NCBI GenBank assembly: GCA_945645715.1 | Contig: CALZFJ010000004.1 | Span: 1 to 19,805 of the forward strand | DNA length: 19,805 nt | Source: an uncultured Prevotellaceae bacterium | GTDB lineage: Bacteria; Bacteroidota; Bacteroidia; Bacteroidales; Muribaculaceae | Direction of reading: 5' to 3' | In this document: piece after piece, positions 6,261 to 12,130 of the stretch | Layout: each line of letters starts with the position of its first letter | Position numbering within the stretch: position 1 is the first letter of the stretch | The notes under the pieces: generated by a model | What the model saw: only the letters and a program-made list of their open reading frames with translations | What the model was told of the DNA's origin: nothing | The model's database searches: none | Position numbers and translations under genes: made by a program

Positions 6261-7124
6261 ATGGCAGATATAGAAATTGCCGGCATCATGCGTGCCGGAG
6301 CCTATTCGCCCAACCACATCGGCAACGACGCAGCCATCTTCAACGCTGCCGCCGAACAGCTGCGCAAGCGCGGTTATGTGGTCAACATTTATAGCGAGGA
6401 GCAGTTCAAGCTCAACGAAATCAAGGAGAATGTGATTCTCAACATGTGTCGCGAACAGTCGTCGATTGCCAAGCTCCAACAGCTCGAAGACCAGGGCAAA
6501 CTGGTCATCAACTCGGGCTATGGCATCGAAAATTGCACTCGCGAGCGCATGACACGAATACTTCTCGGAAACAATATCCCCTACCCCGATAGCCTCATCG
6601 TCGATACCAACGAGGCAATTAAGCCCCTGCTCAAGAAGAGTGGCTTCCAAAGCTGCTGGATCAAGCGCGGCGACTTCCATGCCATGCACAAGGAAGACGT
6701 GAGCTATGTGCGCCACCCCGAGGAAGCACAGGAAGTGCTTCAGGAGTATTTCCTGCGTGGAATCAAGCGTGCCGTCATCAATGTGCACCTCACGGGCGAC
6801 CTGGTGAAGTTCTATGGCGTGCGTGGCACTCCTTTCTTCTTCTGGTTCTATCCCTTCGACGAAGGTCACAGCAAATATGGCCACGAGGCTATCAATGGCA
6901 AGTCGCAGGGCATAAAGTTCAACCTCAAGGAGATGAAAAACATCTGCCAGCGTGCTGCCGAGGAGCTTAACGTGGTCATCTACGGAGGCGACTGCATCGT
7001 CTCGCCCGAGGGCGAAATGCGCATCATCGACTTCAACGACTGGCCAAGCTTCGCACCTTGCCGCAACGAGGCTGCGCCTCACATCGCGAAAGCCGTTATC
7101 AGCCTTATTAAGGCTCACGCTTAA
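6261..7124 (+). CDS. ATP-grasp enzyme of unknown substrate
   Basis: This 287-residue protein resembles RimK/glutathione-synthetase-like ATP-grasp ligases. They activate a carboxylate as acyl-phosphate and join it to an amine or thiol. Visible landmarks are an N-terminal pre-grasp part (about 1-95, ending NSGYGIENCTRERM), a likely ATP-binding Lys 135 in CWIKRGDFH and a strand-turn VINVHLTGDLVKFYGV at 172-187. A long aromatic segment PFFFWFYPF is at 191-199, and the acidic metal-binding end YGGDCIV...RIIDFNDWPSF runs from 241 to 263. The D-x-N of DFND fits the usual Mg-binding pair. It lies 42 bases after the nucleotidyltransferase gene and 132 bases before the phosphatidyltransferase start, in what seems a single transcript. 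The substrate is unknown. A role in decorating an inositol lipid headgroup or in pyridoxal-related chemistry would be speculation. Confidence 0.75.
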   Translation: MADIEIAGIMRAGAYSPNHIGNDAAIFNAAAEQLRKRGYVVNIYSEEQFKLNEIKENVILNMCREQSSIAKLQQLEDQGKLVINSGYGIENCTRERMTRILLGNNIPYPDSLIVDTNEAIKPLLKKSGFQSCWIKRGDFHAMHKEDVSYVRHPEEAQEVLQEYFLRGIKRAVINVHLTGDLVKFYGVRGTPFFFWFYPFDEGHSKYGHEAINGKSQGIKFNLKEMKNICQRAAEELNVVIYGGDCIVSPEGEMRIIDFNDWPSFAPCRNEAAPHIAKAVISLIKAHA

Positions 7125-7256
7125 CATAGCCCTGCTCTCTCCACAACTACTCTCCGACTTCTATTGTTTAGAGGTCTTCCACTTCACGGTGCGCACTGCG
7201 CATCAATAGGTTTTTGGTATAAATAAACAACATTGGTTATCATTTTTTATCGCGAA

Positions 7257-8216
7257 ATGAGTAAATTTTCTGATATAAAGCAGCAATATAAGTCGTCGCT
7301 AAAGTCGATGGATACCGAAGAAACGCTCGACTTAATGTTTTATCGCCCAATCGGATATATGTGGGCTGTACTGTGTGCAAAGGTGGGCATCACGCCTAAC
7401 GCCATCACCATTGCCTCTATCTTCCTTGGCGTAGCCGGAGGAATTCTTTTCTACTTTGGCGAGCCGCAAGACTTGTGGCTCAACTATGTGGGTATGTTCC
7501 TGCTCGTGTGGGCAAACTCATTCGACAGTGCCGACGGCCAGCTCGCCCGCATGACAAAGCAATATTCACGCCTCGGCCGCATTCTCGACGGTCTCAGCGG
7601 CGATTTCTGGTTTGTTGCCATCTATTTCGCCATCTGCTTCCGCGTGAATGAGACAAGCGAATTTTTCATGCAGCACTGGAGCGGATGGATATGGATTCTC
7701 GCTATCCTCGCCGGTGGCTGCCACGCCAAGCAAGCTGCTATGGCCGATTACTACCGCCAGTTCCACCTCTATTTCCTAAAAGGGAAGGAAGGCAGCGAGC
7801 TCGATAGCGTAGATCAGCTCGACAAGGACTTTGCCACCGTCCCCTGGAAAGGACACTTCTGGAAGAAAGTCACAATGATGTTCTACCGCAACTACACTGC
7901 CAACCAGGAGGTAATGACCCCATCGATGCAGACACTGCGCCGCAAGCTCAAGAAGCTTTTCGGCGACGACATTGTGCCCGACCAATTCCGCAACGATTTC
8001 CGCCTAAAGAGCAAGCCGCTCATGAAATACACCAACATGCTTTCGTTCAACACCCGCGTAATCGCCCTCTTCATCTCGATTATAGTGCGTATGCCTTGGT
8101 TATATTTCGCTTTTGAGCTTACCGTGCTCAATCTCATGCTTGTGTATATGATTCTGCGCCACGAACGCATCTGCCGCAGTTTCATCACCAAGCTCGACAA
8201 CGGAGAATATAAATAA
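7257..8216 (+). CDS. CDP-alcohol phosphatidyltransferase, candidate phosphoinositol-lipid synthase
   Basis: This 319-residue integral membrane enzyme carries the CDP-alcohol phosphotransferase signature: Asp 90, Asp 93, Gly 94, Ala 97, Arg 98, Gly 107, Asp 111, Asp 116. Such enzymes displace CMP from a CDP-activated donor using two metal ions bound by the Asp residues. Hydrophobic segments lie near 35-68, 74-90, 117-130, 143-157, 265-280 and 283-300. A long polar stretch at about 165-255 separates the core from the last helices. The final Asp follows Asp 111 by five residues (DGLSGD), one more than the usual D-x3-D. With a nucleotidyltransferase and inositol-phosphate synthase nearby, transfer of phosphoinositol to diacylglycerol or dihydroceramide is likely, from either CDP-inositol or CDP-diacylglycerol. 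I chose the ATG at 7257 over an in-frame TTG at 7233, whose extra residues look non-homologous. Confidence 0.88.
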   Translation: MSKFSDIKQQYKSSLKSMDTEETLDLMFYRPIGYMWAVLCAKVGITPNAITIASIFLGVAGGILFYFGEPQDLWLNYVGMFLLVWANSFDSADGQLARMTKQYSRLGRILDGLSGDFWFVAIYFAICFRVNETSEFFMQHWSGWIWILAILAGGCHAKQAAMADYYRQFHLYFLKGKEGSELDSVDQLDKDFATVPWKGHFWKKVTMMFYRNYTANQEVMTPSMQTLRRKLKKLFGDDIVPDQFRNDFRLKSKPLMKYTNMLSFNTRVIALFISIIVRMPWLYFAFELTVLNLMLVYMILRHERICRSFITKLDNGEYK

Positions 8217-8245
8217 TCTACAACGACACTTTCCCCCACTACATT

Positions 8246-8962
8246 ATGAATCACATCGACAATCTGAAAGGTGTAATTTTCGACTACGGCGGTACTATCG
8301 ACAGCCGTGGCGTTCACTGGAGCGAAGTTATATGGGACGGATATTGCGATGCCCACGTGGCTGTAACCAAGGAGCAATTCCGCGAATGCTACGTCTTTGC
8401 CGAGCGCGAGCTGGCAAAGGTGCGTCACATTCTCCCTCACCACAATTTTCACGACCTCCTGCTTATAAAAATGCGCATAGAGCTTGGCTATCTTGCCGGG
8501 CAAGGGCTTCTCAATGCCGACAGCATTGAGCCTCTTGCCGCACAGATTGCCCTCTACTGCTACCGCGCCGCACGCAGCTCGGTTGAGGAGGCTCGCCCGG
8601 TGCTCGAAGCCCTCTATGCCCGTTACCCCATGGTGCTCGTAAGCAACTTCTATGGCAACGTGGAAAGCGTGCTTGCCGACTTCGACCTGCGCCGCTACTT
8701 CCGCGACATCATCGAGAGCGCCGTGGTAGGCGTGCGTAAGCCCGAACCGAAGATATTCCAGCTGGGAGTTGACGCCCTTGGCTTAAAGCCCGAGGAAGTG
8801 CTCGTGATTGGCGACAGCTACAAAAAAGACATCGTCCCTGCCGAGTCAATCGGTTGCCATGTGGCTTGGATCAAGGGAAAAGGCTGGACTGCCGACGAAG
8901 ATGCCCAAATGCACCCGAATATCATCAAAAATCTACGTGAAATTCTTGACGTAGCATTATAA
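8246..8962 (+). CDS. HAD-superfamily phosphatase
   Basis: This 238-residue soluble hydrolase has the HAD motifs. The nucleophile is Asp 13 in IFDYGGTIDS; motif II is Ser 133 in LVSNFYGN, motif III Lys 165 in VRKPEPKIF, and motif IV GDSYKKD at 189-195. A helical cap (about 20-110) sits between motifs I and II, as in subfamily I. The usual second Asp of motif I (DxD) is Gly 15, a variant also found in other DYGG-type members, so catalysis may be altered. It begins 29 bases after the phosphatidyltransferase stop and ends just before a hairpin. If the pathway passes through a phosphorylated inositol lipid or needs free inositol, this could be the phosphatase. If CDP-inositol is the donor, its substrate is unclear. 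Confidence 0.88.
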   Translation: MNHIDNLKGVIFDYGGTIDSRGVHWSEVIWDGYCDAHVAVTKEQFRECYVFAERELAKVRHILPHHNFHDLLLIKMRIELGYLAGQGLLNADSIEPLAAQIALYCYRAARSSVEEARPVLEALYARYPMVLVSNFYGNVESVLADFDLRRYFRDIIESAVVGVRKPEPKIFQLGVDALGLKPEEVLVIGDSYKKDIVPAESIGCHVAWIKGKGWTADEDAQMHPNIIKNLREILDVAL

Positions 8963-8983
8963 CCCTTTAACGAAATAAATACC

Positions 8984-9030
8984 AAAATAGGGCGAATTTT
9001 ACATCTGTTGTGTAAATCACCCTATTTTTT
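8984..9030 (+). terminator. Hairpin and T-run between the HAD gene and inositol-phosphate synthase
   Basis: AAAATAGGG (8984-8992) pairs with CCCTATTTT (9020-9028). A second inner helix TTTACA/TGTAAA (8998-9003 with 9011-9016) closes a 7-base loop. The T-run continues to 9030. It would end the five-gene transcript, or reduce read-through into the synthase gene. Confidence 0.75.
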
Positions 9031-9091
9031 GTGTAATTTAACTATTCGCCATTACGAAAAGTTTGCAAAAAATTTTTTTCTCTCAAAAATA

Positions 9092-9136
9092 GGCTGTACT
9101 TTTACAGCCGATTTCAAAAATGCCGTCTTGTCGGCA
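9092..9136 (+). promoter_or_regulatory. Leader elements of the inositol-phosphate synthase gene
   Basis: A perfect inverted repeat GGCTGTA (9092-9098) / TACAGCC (9103-9109) with a 4-base centre overlaps TACTTTTA (9097-9104), a one-mismatch version of the -7 pattern. A second small hairpin TGCCG/CGGCA follows at 9121-9125 and 9132-9136. The promoter assignment is weak because no clear TTTG lies at the right distance. The dyad could be an operator or an RNA stem. Confidence 0.35.
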
Positions 9137-9189
9137 ATAAATTTTGTTAGTAAACAAGAAACGAATAAACTAATTAACTTATAAAGATT

Positions 9190-10518
9190 ATGACAAAGAT
9201 TAACGTTCAGAAGGCTGAAGGAAAACTTGGTGTTTTGGTAGTAGGCCTTGGAGCAGTAAGCACCACTTTCATGACTGGTGTATTAATGGTACGCAAAGGA
9301 TTGGCTAAACCTGTTGGTTCAATGACTCAGTACGACAAAATTCGCGTGGGTCGCGGTGCCGACAAGAAATACTTGCACTACAATGAAATCGTTTCGATGC
9401 CTTCGCTCAACGATATCGTATTCGGCGCATGGGACGTTTATCCCGCCAACGCTTACGAGTCGGCTATCAACTGCGAGGTATTGAAAGAGAAAGATATTGA
9501 GCCGGTTAAGGACGAGCTCGTGAAGATCGTGCCTATGAAGGCCGCTTTCGACAAGAACTATGCTAAGCGTCTCGACGGTAACAACGTGAAGGACTGCAAG
9601 GACCGCTGGGATATGGTTGAGCAGATCCGCGAGGATATCCGCAAGTTCAAGGCTGAAACAGGCGCTTCTCGCCTCGTTGTCCTCTGGGCTGCTTCTACCG
9701 AAATCTACGTTCCGGTTGATGAGAAGATTCACTATCACCTCGCCGATCTCGAGGCTGCTATGAAGGCCGACGACCGCGAGCACGTGGCTCCTTCTATGTG
9801 CTACGCTTATGCAGCCCTCAAGGAAGGTGCTCCTTTCATCATGGGTGCTCCTAACACCACAGTTGATATTCCGGCTATGTGGGAGCTTGCTGAGCAGACT
9901 AAGTTGCCTATCGCAGGTAAGGACTTCAAGACCGGTCAAACTCTCGTTAAGAGTGGTTTCTCTCCAATCCTCGGCACTCGCTGCCTCGGCTTGAGCGGCT
10001 GGTTCTCTACCAACATTCTCGGTAACCGCGACGGTCTCGTTCTCGATGAGCCTGCCAACTTCCACACTAAGGAGGTTTCTAAGCTCTCTACACTTGAGAC
10101 TATCCTTAAGCCCGATGTTCAGCCCGACCTCTACGGACACGGCAACGACGAAGACACTCAGTACTACCACAAAGTGCGCATCAACTACTATCCACCGCGC
10201 AACGACAACAAGGAAGGCTGGGACAACATCGACATCTTCGGCTGGATGGGCTATCCTATGCAGATTAAGATTAACTTCCTCTGCCGCGACTCTATCCTCG
10301 CTGCACCGCTTTGCCTCGACCTCGTGCTCTTGAGCGACCTCGCTCACCGCGCCGGCCGTTACGGCATTCAGCGCTTCCTCAGCTTCTTCCTCAAAGCTCC
10401 TATGCACGACTACACTCAGGGCGAAGAGGCAGTTAACCACCTCTATCAGCAGTACACTATGCTCAAGAACGAGATTCGCGAGCTTGGTGGCTATGAGGCC
10501 GACGAGGAGATTGACTAA
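9190..10518 (+). CDS. ino1: myo-Inositol-1-phosphate synthase (inositol-3-phosphate synthase)
   Basis: The enzyme converts D-glucose 6-phosphate to 1L-myo-inositol 1-phosphate with tightly bound NAD, the entry step to inositol lipids. The 442-residue protein shows the Rossmann loop VVGLGAVSTTF at 17-27, PNTTVDIP at 221-228 and AGKDFKTGQT at 242-251. SGWFSTNILGNRDG at 269-282 and QIKINFLCRDSILAAPL at 358-374 carry the catalytic lysines and C-terminal core. Length and motifs fit the prokaryotic MIPS family found in Bacteroidetes. It follows the lipid-gene cluster but is separated from it by a terminator-like hairpin and a 227-base gap, so it likely has its own promoter and higher or independent expression. 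Its frequent GCT, TCT and CTC codons resemble those of the aldolase gene downstream and suggest strong expression. Confidence 0.95.
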   Translation: MTKINVQKAEGKLGVLVVGLGAVSTTFMTGVLMVRKGLAKPVGSMTQYDKIRVGRGADKKYLHYNEIVSMPSLNDIVFGAWDVYPANAYESAINCEVLKEKDIEPVKDELVKIVPMKAAFDKNYAKRLDGNNVKDCKDRWDMVEQIREDIRKFKAETGASRLVVLWAASTEIYVPVDEKIHYHLADLEAAMKADDREHVAPSMCYAYAALKEGAPFIMGAPNTTVDIPAMWELAEQTKLPIAGKDFKTGQTLVKSGFSPILGTRCLGLSGWFSTNILGNRDGLVLDEPANFHTKEVSKLSTLETILKPDVQPDLYGHGNDEDTQYYHKVRINYYPPRNDNKEGWDNIDIFGWMGYPMQIKINFLCRDSILAAPLCLDLVLLSDLAHRAGRYGIQRFLSFFLKAPMHDYTQGEEAVNHLYQQYTMLKNEIRELGGYEADEEID

Positions 10519-10529
10519 TCTCGATAACA

Positions 10530-10639
10530 AAGGGACGCGCTCCTGTGCTTAGTCGCAGGAGAGTCCCTTCAAAGATAAAAACCAATCTGTTTATACCGGT
10601 GGGGTAATTATCCGTGTAGGAAAATTGCCCCATTTTTTT
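10530..10639 (+). terminator. Double hairpin terminator after inositol-phosphate synthase
   Basis: A first hairpin pairs AAGGGAC (10530-10536) with GTCCCTT (10563-10569), with an inner helix CTCCTG/CAGGAG (10540-10545 with 10556-10561) and no T-run. A second pairs GGGGTAATT (10601-10609) with AATTGCCCC (10623-10631), with one wobble, followed by A and seven T (10633-10639). The second is a good intrinsic terminator. The remainder of the gap up to 10913 holds the aldolase promoter and leader. Confidence 0.8.
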
Positions 10640-10752
10640 GTATCCATGCCGAACTTAGCGATGCTGCCACCCACACCGATTTGCTCACTATCAGCCAGCA
10701 CTGATAAAATTCAAATTTTTTAGCCTCTGAAACAATAATTATACCTTACTTT

Positions 10753-10783
10753 TTTGATAACAACCCAATATTTCTTATCTTTG
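10753..10783 (+). promoter_or_regulatory. Promoter of the aldolase gene
   Basis: TTTG (10753-10756) and TATCTTTG (10776-10783) are exact matches to the Bacteroidetes -33 and -7 elements with a 19-base spacer. Transcription should start near 10790, giving an AT-rich leader of about 120 bases before the ATG at 10914. Confidence 0.8.
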
Positions 10784-10913
10784 CACTCGACAAACTGTGC
10801 GCACTAAGATTTCAACCAAAATTCTCACAAGTGCCTGTCACAATTTGTCGCAGATTGTTTTAAAAAAGAAATAACTAAATAAATTGTTTATATAATTTTA
10901 TTTTTTATTCAAA

Positions 10914-11912
10914 ATGGTAAATTATAAGGATCTCGGTCTTGTAAACACCCGTGATATGTTTGCAAAGGCCATTAAGGGTGGTTATGCAATCCCCGCTTTC
11001 AACTTCAACAACATGGAGCAGCTTCAGGCTATCATCAAGGCTGCCAGCGAGACTAAGTCGCCGGTTATCCTTCAGGTATCTAAGGGCGCTCGTAACTATG
11101 CCAACGCTACTCTCCTCCGCTACATGGCAGAAGGTGCTGTAGAGTACGCTAAGGAGCTTGGCTGGGAGAAGCCTCAAATCGTGCTTCACCTCGACCACGG
11201 CGACAGCTTCGAGCTTTGCAAGTCGTGCGTTGACTGCGGTTTCTCTTCAGTGATGATCGACGGTTCTCACCTCCCCTACGAGGAGAACGTTGCCCTCACT
11301 AAGAAGGTTGTTGATTACGCTCACGCTCACGACGTAACCGTTGAGGGCGAGCTCGGCGTTCTTGCCGGCGTTGAGGACGAGGTTTCTTCTGACCACCACA
11401 CCTACACCGACCCTGAGGAAGTTATCGACTTCGCTACTCGCACTGGCTGCGACAGCCTCGCAATCTCTATCGGTACTTCTCACGGTGCCTACAAGTTCAC
11501 TCCTGAGCAGTGCACTCGCAACGAGGAGGGTAAGCTCGTTCCGCCGCCATTGGCATTCGACGTGCTCGACGCTGTAATGGCTAAGCTCCCCGGCTTCCCA
11601 ATCGTTCTTCACGGTTCTTCTTCAGTTCCTCAAGACGAGGTTGATACTATCAACAAGTTTGGTGGCAAGCTCCCCGATGCTATCGGTATTCCTGAGGAGC
11701 AGCTCCGCAAGGCTGCAAAGAGCGCCGTTTGCAAGATCAACATCGACTCCGATAGCCGTCTTGCAATGACTGCCGCTATCCGCCAGGTATTCGCTGAGAA
11801 ACCCGCTGAGTTCGACCCACGTAAGTACCTCGGTCCGGCTCGCGACAACATGGAGAAGCTCTACAAGCACAAGATTATCAACGTGCTCGGTAGCGCAGGC
11901 AAGGCTGAATAA
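10914..11912 (+). CDS. fba: Class II fructose-1,6-bisphosphate aldolase
   Basis: The zinc-dependent aldolase interconverts fructose 1,6-bisphosphate with glyceraldehyde 3-phosphate and dihydroxyacetone phosphate in glycolysis and gluconeogenesis. The 332-residue protein has AIPAFNFNN at 25-33 and HLDHGD at 92-97 (catalytic Asp 94, zinc ligand His 95). VEGELG at 143-148 follows, then ISIGTSHGAYKF at 184-195 (zinc ligand His 190) and IVLHGSSSVP at 230-239 (zinc ligand His 233). NIDSDSR follows near 275 with the phosphate-binding and metal-proximal residues. Length and motifs match the class II enzyme common in Bacteroidetes. It is a single-gene unit with a consensus promoter, a long leader, and a hairpin downstream. 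Codon choice (GCT, CTC, AAG, GAG) is that of a strongly expressed gene. Confidence 0.96.
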   Translation: MVNYKDLGLVNTRDMFAKAIKGGYAIPAFNFNNMEQLQAIIKAASETKSPVILQVSKGARNYANATLLRYMAEGAVEYAKELGWEKPQIVLHLDHGDSFELCKSCVDCGFSSVMIDGSHLPYEENVALTKKVVDYAHAHDVTVEGELGVLAGVEDEVSSDHHTYTDPEEVIDFATRTGCDSLAISIGTSHGAYKFTPEQCTRNEEGKLVPPPLAFDVLDAVMAKLPGFPIVLHGSSSVPQDEVDTINKFGGKLPDAIGIPEEQLRKAAKSAVCKINIDSDSRLAMTAAIRQVFAEKPAEFDPRKYLGPARDNMEKLYKHKIINVLGSAGKAE

Positions 11913-11919
11913 TTAGCCA

Positions 11920-11939
11920 CACAGAGCGCCACAGAGCGC
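11920..11939. repeat. Perfect tandem duplication of a 10-bp unit
   Basis: CACAGAGCGC is present twice without a gap (11920-11929 and 11930-11939), starting 8 bases after the aldolase stop. Confidence 0.8.
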
Positions 11940-11950
11940 ACAAAGCAATA

Positions 11951-11989
11951 GAAAGGTGCAGCACCGCAATCGCGGCAGCTGCACCTTTC
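11951..11989 (+). terminator. Hairpin downstream of the aldolase gene
   Basis: GAAAGGTGCAGC (11951-11962) is perfectly complementary to GCTGCACCTTTC (11978-11989). An inner CCGC/GCGG helix (11964-11967 with 11972-11975) gives a long stable stem. The following bases ATTTATAG are only mildly T-rich, so it may act as a terminator or as a 3'-end stabiliser. Confidence 0.6.
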
Positions 11990-12010
11990 ATTTATAGCAC
12001 ACCCCATCTA

Positions 12011-12046
12011 TCCCATTAATCCCATTAATCCCATTAATCCCATTAG
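12011..12046. repeat. 9-bp tandem repeat, four copies
   Basis: TCCCATTAA is repeated at 12011, 12020, 12029 and 12038; the fourth copy ends in TAG instead of TAA. It lies in the non-coding gap between convergent fba and pnp and is likely to vary in copy number by slippage. Confidence 0.9.
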
Positions 12047-12052
12047 AGCCAC

Positions 12053-12091
12053 AAAAAAATCATCACTTGCCACTTCACAGTGACAAGTGAT
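12053..12091 (-). terminator. Intrinsic terminator of pnp
   Basis: ATCACTTG (12062-12069) pairs with CAAGTGAT (12084-12091), and an inner CACT/AGTG helix (12071-12074 with 12079-12082) closes a 4-base loop. Read on the minus strand the stem is followed by A and seven T (12059-12053). It lies 39 bases beyond the pnp stop. Confidence 0.8.
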
Positions 12092-12130
12092 GCTCATGAA
12101 AAAATTTTATTTATTTACAATTGTCAATTT

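Noticed and set aside
6015..7127. Open frame of about 370 codons on the minus strand opposite the nucleotidyltransferase end and the ATP-grasp gene
   Set aside because: It spans two real genes and their gap, and the product matches no family I know.
7233..7256. TTG start adding 8 residues to the phosphatidyltransferase
   Set aside because: An ATG follows at 7257 with a sequence typical of the protein start; there is nothing to favour the rarer codon.
9319..10530. Open frame of about 400 codons on the minus strand opposite inositol-phosphate synthase
   Set aside because: It is a mirror of the codon bias of the real gene; its translation is a run of Leu/Val/Glu-rich sequence with no recognisable family, and the plus-strand gene is unambiguous.
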